Source of the DNA: UBA1723 sp045641065
GTDB lineage: Bacteria > Bacteroidota > Bacteroidia > Bacteroidales > Paludibacteraceae
Assembly (NCBI GenBank): GCA_045641065.1
Contig: JAZUGF010000096.1
Coordinates: 1-28,873, forward strand
Reading direction: 5' to 3'
DNA length: 28,873 nt
The translations under genes were made by a program, and so were the position numbers. The stretch's first letter is position 1, and each line of letters opens with the position of its first letter. A model generated the notes under the pieces. That model had not been told where the DNA came from and made no database searches. It saw only the letters and a list, made by a program, of their open reading frames with translations. Positions 18,201 through 25,389 of this stretch are shown piece after piece.

Positions 18201-18645
18201 TTTGTATTCCATTCTTAGAGACAATCTGATAAAGTAATGTAGTGGCATCTTCAAACTTTTTCTGATTGAAATGCACATGCCACTCAGCACGATAGACATT
18301 TCCATTATTGGCAACAAAAGTAAGCTTGCTATATCCATCTTTCTTTCCTGTCGTCAAGATATTTCTACCATCAGTTGGTGCCAAACGATACTTTTCCCCA
18401 TCGTCGCCAGAACCAAATATTTCAATCTTTGAGTTACGATCACCTTTCTGTCTTGGATATCTTGGAGCACGATTATATAGTGCCAAGCAGATGGCGTCAA
18501 GCAATGTTGACTTACCGCTTCCCGTTGCTCCTACTATACTGAAGATAGATGTTTCTCCAAGAGCACCCTCTTCGAAATTGATCACTTCTCCCTCGTTACT
18601 ATCAAGAGATGCAAGATTAAGAATTTCAAGTTTAATTAGCTTCAT
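15250..18645 (-). CDS. sbcC: SbcC, ATPase subunit of the SbcCD nuclease
   Basis: The 1,131-residue protein is the SMC/Rad50-like ATPase of SbcCD, which opens DNA hairpins and trims blocked ends. The Walker A motif is GATGSGKST (39-47). Two long coiled-coil arms rich in Lys, Glu and Ala flank a zinc-hook CPVC near residue 570 (DGKPCPVCGSVHH). The C-terminal lobe has the signature SLSGGETF near 1033, Walker B with D-loop NLFIDEGFGTLD near 1065, and a switch histidine in ISHTDTMSER. Length is somewhat above the usual 1,000-1,050, with the extra residues probably in the coiled coil. It starts 12 bases after the sbcD stop, so they form an operon. The Lys/Glu/Ala-rich composition explains several long empty frames on the opposite strand. 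Confidence 0.96.
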   Translation of the reverse strand: MKLIKLEILNLASLDSNEGEVINFEEGALGETSIFSIVGATGSGKSTLLDAICLALYNRAPRYPRQKGDRNSKIEIFGSGDDGEKYRLAPTDGRNILTTGKKDGYSKLTFVANNGNVYRAEWHVHFNQKKFEDATTLLYQIVSKNGIQTESLADWNDLQQIIGLDYDQFLRTVLIAQGSFANFLKADENLRYELLEKLIGCEEMYNNIATKIKCQKEVAQERFNKVNAEVEAYKQNVLSDDELTLLEDLIAKLEDAEKKLEAQKKIVDEALKWYDADKKLQDEIALNKKAEEDAAKELDAIKSDVAKLVLHDAILPAMDIRREVKRLDDAIAKSDVSIQNLKGEIDKITVEIAKNEQLKKELSSKVTSAQTAIDVAAPHIKKARELRTNIDNATSTLKEKKIQLDSATSAKEAADKAVDDNKKSIDTAEMVKSKADERLAQLKKQVEDEKKRLQEAEVLAIKNLETEKKKIEGLSVEDLQKALGKSVNDYNDLTSAINIVEFIDGLNGDLQKSLNRKGELENEIKTIDTTLKTLKVKELETEVEGLQNAFSILTSEKVETLRQSLEDGKPCPVCGSVHHVYAAGSDKLDSATSALKNSLDEKKADLDKQRNEEKSLSAKLSNNTGELKSIASSIQNIQKSLTDSESKWIDVAIKHADWKKDKTALSAMVDGFASAKEKCEKELEAFNKVQKEVLRLDGIKDAATDAKAAYEKKAAVELEASLNAVTQAEKTLVGLKSQTDNFVSQQTEKANALEKATSEHKAAVDTLGDLQKQYNAELGGKDPDAEDARLTNELKSAKTAEESKTEEIGKQKQALSSVSGQLSTTQDQKSRDSVSRNTESAKLNDWIAQYNAKSESPISLDIVDGMLSATNNWESVRKDKETKEAKLNSASTLRKDAEKRGVEHQQTKPEKSVDELKVEKETLESNSQQKKLVEAQATLQKHNDAVKQMGGLAAEFKEVSQENEDWKEVYDSIGGDGKTLRKIAQCYTLRFLVEHANDEIRKFNSRYELVQVPNSLGIRVIDHDRADDIRDTTSLSGGETFVVSLGLALGLSSLSSRNISFENLFIDEGFGTLDQEYLSTVIDSLSLLQMSQGKKVGVISHTDTMSERITTQIRVVKNGNSGSSHVEIYPL

Positions 18646-18657
18646 TTGTACAGTCTC

Positions 18658-19917
18658 CTATTTTTCGTTAACAATCCCTTTTATAAGATCTTTAAGCATC
18701 GACTCCTGACGCTCTGACATCTCACGTTTGTGCTTCACCATAAACGTCTCCTTCAACGTATCCATCGGATCTCTGTTAAGAATATCGTCGACGCTACTGA
18801 TATGAGATGCTCCTGTTATGGTCTTTACATCAATCTGAGGAATTATCTTCTGGATCTTGCAAAGCACAGCATTCTTAGTGCCAACATAATTCTCCAAATC
18901 CTTTATATCATCATTCTTGACCTTGTCAAGTTTGACTTTTAACACAAGATAAACAAACTCATCATCAAGTTTACCGTCGACACGATCAACCAAATTATAG
19001 TTGATTAGCTTCTTTAGTGCAGTTGGAGTCAACTCCTTATCATCTTCTGGCAATACGCACAACCTATGCTGTGGAGTGTATTCCAAAAACTCCACGTTTA
19101 TCTGTCCATCCACAAACGACACCAAATCTACTCCATGATGGTAATTCTTCTCAGCAAACGACATAGGCAAAACACTACCTGTGTATCTCGCCCAATTTGT
19201 ATCCCAAATATGCTGACGTTTATGTATATGACCACATGTCAGATAGTCAGGATGATCTTTCCATCCTTCCATATTAACCTCTTCCTGGCCACCGATCACG
19301 ATTTTCTCGCTTGCATCCGACGCTGCGATATCCGCTCCCTTCGCATACATATGTGCCATCATCACCATTATATGGTCGGGATATAGATCACGAGCTTTAG
19401 CAGTCAATTCACGCAAGAATTTATTTACTCCGGCGGAGTAACTTGAATTCTGCACAATATCAGAGCGAAGATAAGGCACAGCAAGAACAGCCACTTTTGT
19501 GCCATCTTCACAAGTCATAGGGATGATAAGGTCTTCGTAATTCACCACCCATGACTCTTTATCTCCTTCGATCTTCCACTCGCGATGCACGGAGCCTCGC
19601 ACCTCCACGTTAAGACTCGAAAGTAGTTCACGTGGGGCTTCCAAACGACTTGCGGAATCGTGGTTTCCTGCAGTTATGACAATCTGCATATTTGGGCACA
19701 TCTGCGTCGCTTCTGCAAGAAATTTATAATAGGCTGATTGAGCCGCTGCAGATGGATTACCATTGTCGAACACGTCACCTGCAATAAGTAACGCGTCGGG
19801 TTGGTGGCTTTCTATCTGCATAAGAAGCCACGATAGAAAATGTTTATGCTCAGGCAATCTGTCGTTGCCGTGAAACAAATTTCCAAGATGCCAGTCGCTG
19901 GTTGTAATTATTTTCAT
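18658..19917 (-). CDS. sbcD: SbcD, nuclease subunit of the SbcCD complex
   Basis: The 419-residue protein is the Mre11-like metallophosphoesterase partner of SbcC. Metal-binding motifs appear in the standard order: SDWHLG (Asp8, His10), AGDVFDNGNP (Asp48), AGNHDSASRL (Asn85, His86), MMAHMYAKGAD, and CGHIHKRQ. A C-terminal region of about 150 residues follows, ending in a Lys/Glu-rich helix that may contact SbcC. The ATG gives the usual MKIITTSDWHLG start. The gene lies 58 bases downstream of an unrecognised gene on the same strand and 12 bases upstream of sbcC. Confidence 0.96.
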   Translation of the reverse strand: MKIITTSDWHLGNLFHGNDRLPEHKHFLSWLLMQIESHQPDALLIAGDVFDNGNPSAAAQSAYYKFLAEATQMCPNMQIVITAGNHDSASRLEAPRELLSSLNVEVRGSVHREWKIEGDKESWVVNYEDLIIPMTCEDGTKVAVLAVPYLRSDIVQNSSYSAGVNKFLRELTAKARDLYPDHIMVMMAHMYAKGADIAASDASEKIVIGGQEEVNMEGWKDHPDYLTCGHIHKRQHIWDTNWARYTGSVLPMSFAEKNYHHGVDLVSFVDGQINVEFLEYTPQHRLCVLPEDDKELTPTALKKLINYNLVDRVDGKLDDEFVYLVLKVKLDKVKNDDIKDLENYVGTKNAVLCKIQKIIPQIDVKTITGASHISSVDDILNRDPMDTLKETFMVKHKREMSERQESMLKDLIKGIVNEK

Positions 19918-19975
19918 ACTGTCTTATCTTAATATAGTATTTATATACGTTCTGTCTTTTTAACGCAGAAGCACA

Positions 19976-20494
19976 TTAGCATACTCCCAATTCTTCACTA
20001 AGATCCGATATCATCTGCTCTGTCAAACATGACACCGCCGCGTTATATCCTCCCATCGTCTGCTCATATTCAGGCAACATAATACGATAACCATAAGCAC
20101 GGTCGACACAAGTAACAAGATCGTAGTCTTTAAGTTTTTTATAATCAAGCTCTGCAACAGCCACATACATCGTCTCAGCAAAGCTGTCCACTAATGCATA
20201 TTCTGCCACTATAGCCGCTTGATTTATCACTTTGGTCTCTTCGTCATCTTTTTCCCATGGTTCAAGACGAGCACAAAACTCATAGACTTTCTCATCTAAA
20301 GCATCTTGCAATGTGTTAATCAAATCATATTGAGGATATCCCATTATTTCGTACACTTGATTTCTACAAATCATCTCCATTACCTCCTGATTTCCAAACA
20401 CTGCTGACGTGATCAATTTTTGTCGCACCATCAAATCAAGCATTCTCTCTGTCAACTCCTTTTCCAATGGGGTCTGTTCACTTTTCTCTCTCAT
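19976..20494 (-). CDS. conserved-looking hypothetical protein upstream of sbcD
   Basis: I do not recognise this 172-residue protein. It is acidic, predicted mainly helical, and has no signal peptide, membrane segment or obvious catalytic motif. Notable stretches are a Met/Leu-rich N-terminal helix (ELTERMLDLMVRQKLITSAV), CRNQVYEIMGYPQYDLI near residues 49-65, and a C-terminal EQMISDLSEELGVC. It begins with an ATG and a charged start (MREKSEQTPLEKE). It is on the same strand as sbcD, ending 58 bases before it, so it may be the first gene of an sbcDC transcript. Its upstream region contains the full structured repeat. The function is unknown, and a link to SbcCD rests on position alone. Confidence 0.7.
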   Translation of the reverse strand: MREKSEQTPLEKELTERMLDLMVRQKLITSAVFGNQEVMEMICRNQVYEIMGYPQYDLINTLQDALDEKVYEFCARLEPWEKDDEETKVINQAAIVAEYALVDSFAETMYVAVAELDYKKLKDYDLVTCVDRAYGYRIMLPEYEQTMGGYNAAVSCLTEQMISDLSEELGVC

Positions 20495-20533
20495 AACAAT
20501 TTATTTTTATAATTAAGTTAGTTAATTTATGGA

Positions 20534-20680
20534 GATTATATAGCAGTTGTCCAAAATGAGGATTGTTAAGGGCCAGTTTTTTATTATTTGGGCCCTAACC
20601 CCGCTCTCCAACGCGAGTCCGAAGGACGAGCGTCATATAAATAAGCGTGTTTGGACAACACGTATATAATTGCCTAATTT
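20534..20680 (-). repeat. full-length structured repeat with terminal inverted repeats (MITE- or REP-like)
   Basis: The ends 20535-20553 and 20652-20670 are imperfect 19-bp inverted repeats matching at 16 positions, framing a 136-bp unit. Inside are two hairpins. Stem A pairs 20565-20574 with 20591-20599 and has one bulged A at 20569. Stem B pairs 20611-20620 with 20624-20633, with two adjacent mismatches. On the minus strand stem B closes on CTTCGG, the very stable UUCG tetraloop if transcribed. Both outer arms recur exactly in the copy at 8266-8328. No open reading frame is present. It lies just upstream of the gene preceding sbcD. Confidence 0.75.
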
Positions 20681-20810
20681 ATTCATTAGAGAATCTTCTC
20701 CATATCTAAATATAAAGGTCTCTTTTCCATCTGTTGACTGATATCTATCTCTTTTTCTCATAAAAAAGACGCAGTCTCTCTCTGTTGTCACTGTGCCTCT
20801 GTGGTTGATT

Positions 20811-20877
20811 TATATGCGCTCGCCTTCGGCTCGTGCTTTGAATGGGGCAAGGGCTTTCCGCCCTTTGCAATCCTCAA
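20811..20877 (+). repeat. diverged, inverted core copy of the structured repeat
   Basis: Read on the minus strand, this region has the same order as the core of the full copy: GAGGATT, stem A, CCCC, stem B, CATATAAAT. Stem A (20847-20854 with 20860-20868) keeps the single bulged A. Stem B (20816-20824 with 20828-20836) keeps the C-TTCG-G loop and the two adjacent mismatches. The primary sequence of the stems differs from the full copy in both arms. The outer inverted repeats were not found here. Confidence 0.6.
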
Positions 20878-20941
20878 CCTGACGAATAAGTCATAAACTA
20901 CAAAAGAGCCAATAAAAAGAGTCGTTTCCCTAATGTGAATG

Positions 20942-20949
20942 CAAAGATA
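20942..20949 (-). promoter_or_regulatory. minus-strand -7 element upstream of the sbcD gene group
   Basis: On the minus strand the sequence reads TATCTTTG, a perfect -7 box. A TTTG lies 16 bases upstream instead of the ideal 19. It sits just beyond the terminator hairpin of the two-component gene. If active, the transcript would have a leader of about 440 bases running through both structured repeats before the gene at 20494. Confidence 0.4.
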
Positions 20950-20956
20950 ATATAAA

Positions 20957-20981
20957 ACCTATGCCCAAACCGGGCATAGGT
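20957..20981 (-). terminator. terminator downstream of the hybrid two-component gene
   Basis: A perfect 10-bp stem (20957-20966 with 20972-20981) has a 5-base loop. On the minus strand it is followed by TTTTATATT. On the plus strand a T-rich stretch also follows at some distance. Confidence 0.7.
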
Positions 20982-21006
20982 CTAAAAATATTTTTACTTT
21001 TTTTGC

Positions 21007-21042
21007 TAATTCAGCATTTCGCATTTCTTATTTCGCATTTCC
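21007..21042 (-). repeat. 7-bp-period degenerate repeat after the two-component gene
   Basis: On the minus strand the units are GAAATGC, GAAATAA, GAAATGC, GAAATGC and TGAATTA, beginning about 3 bases after the stop codon. It has the same period and consensus as the repeats at 8330-8399 and 9152-9185. Confidence 0.65.
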
Positions 21043-21043
21043 A

Positions 21044-24000
21044 TCATCTCTGCGACGGTACTCTTCCAAAGAACTGTTTATACTTTCTTGTGAAGTATGC
21101 AGGATCAGAGAAACCTACTCTATATGCCACATCTGCCACAGAAATACGCTCAGTAGTCAACAATGAGTGTGCCATATTCAAACGGTAGTCTGTTATGATT
21201 TCAAGCGGTGTTTTGCCGGTCAAAACCTTTACCTTTCGTGTCAATGTAGACTGGCTAACTGCAGACTCACTTGCCAACACCTCAATGCTGAAGTCAGAGT
21301 CGGAATAATGCTCCTCAATAACCTTAATCACTCGTTTCAAGAATGGATCCATCTCCTCTGTCTTCTCCATTGCATCTGGTTGACCAACAGTTGATAGGAT
21401 TCTATTCTGTGTATTTCTCTTAACCTTGATGATGCTCTGTAGTTTTAGAAGCAACTCACTCTGGCTGAATGGTTTTGTGATATAATCCACAGCACCAGTG
21501 CCAAGTCCCTCCAAACGCATCTCATCTTCTGTACGTGCAGAGACAAACAACAATGGAATATGGCTTGTCTCAGGTGATGCCTGCAATGATTTGTTCAATG
21601 TGAATCCGTCCATAATTGGCATCTCCACGTCGCTCACAATCACATCAGGCTGCTCGTTCTTTGAGATAGTCAACGCTGCAGATCCATCTTTAGCAGTAAG
21701 CACCGTCGCATATGGTTCAAGCATCGCCACAATACTCTTCAATACCATTTCGTCGTCGTCGGCAACAAGCACAACGCTCTCCTTCAAAGCAGAATCTTCT
21801 TGCGGAGTATAAGTCGTCTCTGTCTTCTCCTCTGCGACAATCTTATTGTTGACTTTCACATTCGACTTCTTGAAGTATAGACTGATAGTTGTTCCTACTC
21901 CCTCTTTACTATCGACTGTGATCTTACCGTTCATCTGCTTCATATACTCTTGGCAAAGCGAGAATCCAAGTCCAGAGCCCTTCTCTCCGGTTGTTCCCTC
22001 TGTTGACGCGTGTTTCTCCGACGAAAGCAGATTCTCCAACTGTGCAGGAGTCATTCCTACTCCATCATCGGCAATACTAAGCATCAACTCATTCTGTAGT
22101 TCCACTCCGTCGACGATAATCTTTCCGCCTTCATTCGTAAACTTCACAGCATTATTAAGCAGATTTCTCACCACCACTTCAAGCTGACGGATATCCGCCT
22201 TCGCACAATATGAATAGTCAATTTTTGTCTCGACATTTATATTCTTGGCTGAGAATAATTCATTAAGCAAACGGACTTCATTCTCCACCGATTTTTTTAA
22301 ATCTACGTCGGACATACGCACAGCAAACTGGTTTGTGCCAGACTGTGCCCAAGCCAACAATTTCTGCATCTCGCCCTGTAGCGTTGACGCTGCATTACGG
22401 ATATCAACAAGTGAGCTCTTCTTGATGTTGACCATCTCCTGCGACAACACAGCGTCCAACGACGCTACGATTCCAAACATCGGATTACGCAAGTCGTGCG
22501 CGATAACCGAGATCAATCTGTCTTTCTCCTTCAATGCCACATTCAGTTCCTCAGTACGCTCTGCCACCTTCTGGCGCAACTCGTTCTTTGCAGCCTCCTG
22601 CTGACGCATTTTTGTGCGGTAGACAAGGAAAATCACTCCTGCCACAACCAACACCTCAAGCAAGTAGCACCACCACGCTTTCCACCATGGTGGCAATACC
22701 CTCAAAGGCATTGAAAGGGTCTGTACAGATGTAAAGGAAGTTGTTGACTTAGCTTCAACTTCCAATAGATAATCTCCCTCTGGAATATAGTTGAATGTGA
22801 TTCGACGGCTCTTGCCCATCTCTTTCCAATCGTCGTTCAAACCTTTTAAACGGTATCGCAAAGCGGCAGCTCCCGTCTGAGAGTAATCAACCAAGTCAAT
22901 ATCAATAGCGATATCTGTCTGGTTGTGCTTCAACGTCAACTCACTGACGTTGTGAAGTGTGTACTGTTTCTCATTCGATATATAGAAAGTTGAGAAATCC
23001 ATGAACTTGATGCTCTTAGACACCTGGATTTCATTCGGTGCGAAACATAGATATCCGGTGTTTGTTCCCATATAGACATGTCCGTCTTTCGACAAAAATC
23101 CAGAACGGGAATAGAATAGATACTTAGACATATTTCCATAGTAGCCAGGCAATGAGCCAGATGTATTGTTCACTGGATCATACCACAACACTTTGCCTAA
23201 TCCACCAAACCATATTTTTCCTTTTCCATCTGAGCAGACGACGCGGAAATCACAAGAGTCGATTGCTGTAATCTTTGCCAAATCAGTACCGTCGGCTGAG
23301 AATCTCAACACGCCCTCATTTGTTCCGACGTATAGATTGCCAAGTTCATCACAATCTATATCATGCAACTCAAGCGGACAAACGGATTTGATTGTAGCCA
23401 AATCCTTCATCACTGCCTTGTAGACGCCGTTCTCCACACGCCAAATGGTATTCGTAGTCAGAATCCAACATACGTCATTCTTCTCAATGATTTTATAGAT
23501 CCACTTGTTTGGCATCTTAGCCAACGAATCATCGCAAAGAAGTCTCTTGCTCCACTTTCCATTCGCATCAGTCACATACAAGCCATTGCCGGCTGATCCA
23601 CAGAGTTTCTCCCCATTCTTCTTCTGACAGATGCTGAAAATATTATTGTACTGTCCGACACCATCCATCTTAACTGGCTGGCTGACTCCAGTGTTGAGAT
23701 TCAACGACTGCAAACCGTCACCCCAAGTGGCAAGAAGCATATTTCCGTTCTTGTCACAATCGATTCCCAACACATTATTACAACCTACCTTAAACTGACG
23801 GAATGTATTGTCAACCTTTTTGAAAACTCCAGATCCATCAGTGGCGATGATCAAGTTGCCATCCAAATCCTCTGCGAAATCCGAGCATACATGATTAGCG
23901 AAGCCTTGTTCTGCGGAATATGAAATACCACGTATCTGCTGAGTGTGATAACACCATATACCGCTATTCTGTGTCGATACCCAGATATCTCCATTGAAAT

Positions 24001-24937
24001 CCTCAATCACAGTATAGAGTTTCTTCATCATCTCACCGTTGTTCTCATACGGACGGATATTGACAAATTCTGGTTGAGCCGACTCAATATCATCAGTGTA
24101 CCAAAGACCATCACCGTCGGAAGAAATCCACACTCTTCCATTCTTACCCTGAATCACTCGCGTCGCATTGCTAAAAGGAAGATTTACGATACGTGGATGA
24201 TCAGTTATATTTTTCTCGTCGAATACCCATAGTTTGCTTGAGAATGTTGTGGCAGCCACAAAACCATTCTTTAGCGAACAGATGGAATTGACCACACCCT
24301 CGGAATGCTCGCCCTTATATTCCATAAGTTGGCCGCCATTTTTTCCGTAGATGCTGACACCGTCGCCAAGGCCTAACCAAAAACGATGCTGAGAGTCAAT
24401 ATACATAGAGCGTATAAATGCTCCAGTCAACGCATTATATGTAGGATGGTCACTTGTAAACTCCTGAGTAGCCTCATCATACAGGTAGACTCCACCATTA
24501 GTAAACGCATAGATTGTCCCCTCGCTGTCACGAGTAACACCATGCGTCATCTTATAATAAGTCTTATCGAAATCTTTCGGCATCTTGTCCGACATCTTGT
24601 CTGTTGCCGGATCATAATCCACAAGCAAACCGTTCATACCACCGGCGATGATTCTGCCTTTGCCGACGTGGGATACAAACAAGAAATTGTCTCTTGGGAT
24701 ATCAGGATTGTTTTCTTTAGAGAAGTGACGGAAATTGCTTCCATCAAAACGGTCAAGTCCAAAATCAGTTGCGATCCAAATAAAGCCGCGGTCGTCCTGA
24801 GTGATAGACTCCGACTTATTGGTCATCATACCGTCGTCGGTAGAAAAATGTGAGAAATGGGCATATTCCACTCTACTCGCCAATGCAGACACAGCATAGG
24901 CAAGCAAAAAAGAAATAACACATACAAACTTTTTCAT
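21044..24937 (-). CDS. hybrid two-component system regulator (propeller sensor, kinase, receiver, AraC-type DNA-binding domain)
   Basis: This 1,297-residue protein joins a whole signalling pathway in one chain. A signal peptide (MKKFVCVISFLLAYAVSALA) leads into a periplasmic two-component-regulator propeller (about 25-640, repeats such as DDRGFIWIATDFGLDRFDG), then a Y_Y_Y domain (about 650-750) and one membrane span (about 755-775). The cytoplasmic part has a histidine kinase with HDLRNP (His about 814), the N-box NLLNNAVKF, DDGVGM and GSGLGF. A receiver domain (ADDDE, SDVEMPIMDG with Asp about 1103, TKPF) and a C-terminal AraC-type helix-turn-helix (about 1203-1297) follow. All phosphotransfer residues are intact. 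I chose the ATG at 24937 over the GTG three codons upstream because the signal peptide starts there. Relatives usually detect glycan fragments and control neighbouring polysaccharide-use genes, but none lie in this window. Confidence 0.95.
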   Translation of the reverse strand: MKKFVCVISFLLAYAVSALASRVEYAHFSHFSTDDGMMTNKSESITQDDRGFIWIATDFGLDRFDGSNFRHFSKENNPDIPRDNFLFVSHVGKGRIIAGGMNGLLVDYDPATDKMSDKMPKDFDKTYYKMTHGVTRDSEGTIYAFTNGGVYLYDEATQEFTSDHPTYNALTGAFIRSMYIDSQHRFWLGLGDGVSIYGKNGGQLMEYKGEHSEGVVNSICSLKNGFVAATTFSSKLWVFDEKNITDHPRIVNLPFSNATRVIQGKNGRVWISSDGDGLWYTDDIESAQPEFVNIRPYENNGEMMKKLYTVIEDFNGDIWVSTQNSGIWCYHTQQIRGISYSAEQGFANHVCSDFAEDLDGNLIIATDGSGVFKKVDNTFRQFKVGCNNVLGIDCDKNGNMLLATWGDGLQSLNLNTGVSQPVKMDGVGQYNNIFSICQKKNGEKLCGSAGNGLYVTDANGKWSKRLLCDDSLAKMPNKWIYKIIEKNDVCWILTTNTIWRVENGVYKAVMKDLATIKSVCPLELHDIDCDELGNLYVGTNEGVLRFSADGTDLAKITAIDSCDFRVVCSDGKGKIWFGGLGKVLWYDPVNNTSGSLPGYYGNMSKYLFYSRSGFLSKDGHVYMGTNTGYLCFAPNEIQVSKSIKFMDFSTFYISNEKQYTLHNVSELTLKHNQTDIAIDIDLVDYSQTGAAALRYRLKGLNDDWKEMGKSRRITFNYIPEGDYLLEVEAKSTTSFTSVQTLSMPLRVLPPWWKAWWCYLLEVLVVAGVIFLVYRTKMRQQEAAKNELRQKVAERTEELNVALKEKDRLISVIAHDLRNPMFGIVASLDAVLSQEMVNIKKSSLVDIRNAASTLQGEMQKLLAWAQSGTNQFAVRMSDVDLKKSVENEVRLLNELFSAKNINVETKIDYSYCAKADIRQLEVVVRNLLNNAVKFTNEGGKIIVDGVELQNELMLSIADDGVGMTPAQLENLLSSEKHASTEGTTGEKGSGLGFSLCQEYMKQMNGKITVDSKEGVGTTISLYFKKSNVKVNNKIVAEEKTETTYTPQEDSALKESVVLVADDDEMVLKSIVAMLEPYATVLTAKDGSAALTISKNEQPDVIVSDVEMPIMDGFTLNKSLQASPETSHIPLLFVSARTEDEMRLEGLGTGAVDYITKPFSQSELLLKLQSIIKVKRNTQNRILSTVGQPDAMEKTEEMDPFLKRVIKVIEEHYSDSDFSIEVLASESAVSQSTLTRKVKVLTGKTPLEIITDYRLNMAHSLLTTERISVADVAYRVGFSDPAYFTRKYKQFFGRVPSQR

Positions 24938-25134
24938 ATTCCCCACGTATTAGATAAAAGATAGTCTTAGACGCAACGAATTTATAATTTTTCAATTATT
25001 TATAAAAAGGATTGTTAAAAAAACATAAAAAAAGATATTAACACAGTACAAACAAAACAAATTACCATATCCAGCAATAAAGATGTGGAGCACAATACCT
25101 TTCAATCAATATGGGAACAAGTTTCAGGTCGTAG

Positions 25135-25154
25135 AGACGCGAGATCTCGCGTCT
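25135..25154. repeat. perfect 20-bp palindrome of the GAGACG/CGTCT family
   Basis: AGACGCGAGA is followed directly by its reverse complement, with GTAG before it. The outer arms match the hairpin at 10807-10827, while the centre differs. Confidence 0.7.
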
Positions 25155-25164
25155 TCTGATTTCG

Positions 25165-25172
25165 TATCTTTG
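25165..25172 (+). promoter_or_regulatory. plus-strand -7 element in a gene-free region
   Basis: TATCTTTG is a perfect -7 box. The -33 position holds no TTTG. No gene of normal size lies downstream on this strand before the terminator at 25324-25363. Confidence 0.4.
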
Positions 25173-25289
25173 GTCGTTTTAACGTTGGAATCAATTTCCG
25201 ACATCGGCAGGTAACGACAATTATGCATTATGAAGCCAAATGGACAAATCTCACTTTGGAAGAGATTGAAAATCTATAAGCATATTCAT

Positions 25290-25311
25290 TAGACGCAATT
25301 CCTCGCGTCTA
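25290..25311. repeat. imperfect palindrome related to the GAGACG/CGTCT family
   Basis: TAGACGC (25290-25296) pairs with GCGTCTA (25305-25311) around an 8-base loop. The arms resemble those at 25135-25154. Confidence 0.5.
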
Positions 25312-25314
25312 TAC

Positions 25315-25363
25315 AAAAAAAGTCCGTTCCACGGTTGGGAAATCTCCCAATACCGTGGAACGG
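25315..25363 (-). terminator. strong terminator of the BspA-like gene, probably bidirectional
   Basis: The hairpin 25324-25363 pairs 12 plus 5 bases with a 2-base bulge. On the minus strand it is followed by seven T residues (A run at 25315-25321). On the plus strand it is followed by TTATTTTTATTTT, so it could also stop rightward transcripts. Confidence 0.88.
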
Positions 25364-25389
25364 TTATTTTTATTTTAAAAAATAGAAAA

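Larger units (their letters stand above)
20495..21043. other. gene-free, repeat-rich intergenic region
   Basis: This 549-base stretch has no credible gene on either strand. It contains the full structured repeat (20534-20680), a diverged inverted core of the same family (20811-20877), a minus-strand promoter-like box (20942-20949), a terminator hairpin (20957-20981) and a 7-bp-period repeat (21007-21042). The intervening bases, for example 20690-20810, show nothing further that I can name. Confidence 0.7.
24938..25389. other. intergenic region with palindromes and a possible small RNA
   Basis: This 452-base stretch has no convincing protein gene. Bases 24938-25080 are A+T-rich and presumably hold the regulator gene promoter on the minus strand, but I saw no clear -7 box. 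Beyond lie a perfect 20-bp palindrome (25135-25154), a plus-strand TATCTTTG (25165-25172), an 18-codon open frame (25223-25279), a second hairpin (25290-25311) and a strong terminator (25324-25363). A 43-codon frame (25083-25214) runs through the palindrome and looks accidental. Confidence 0.6.

Noticed and set aside
24940..24975. TATCTTTT on the minus strand just upstream of the two-component gene as its promoter
   Set aside because: The last base of the -7 box does not match, no TTTG stands 19 bases upstream, and the leader would be very short; not reported as a feature.
25083..25214. 43-codon open frame (MWSTIPFNQYGNKF...)
   Set aside because: It runs through a perfect palindrome and a promoter box, resembles no family and has no visible start signal; it may be decayed coding but cannot be supported.
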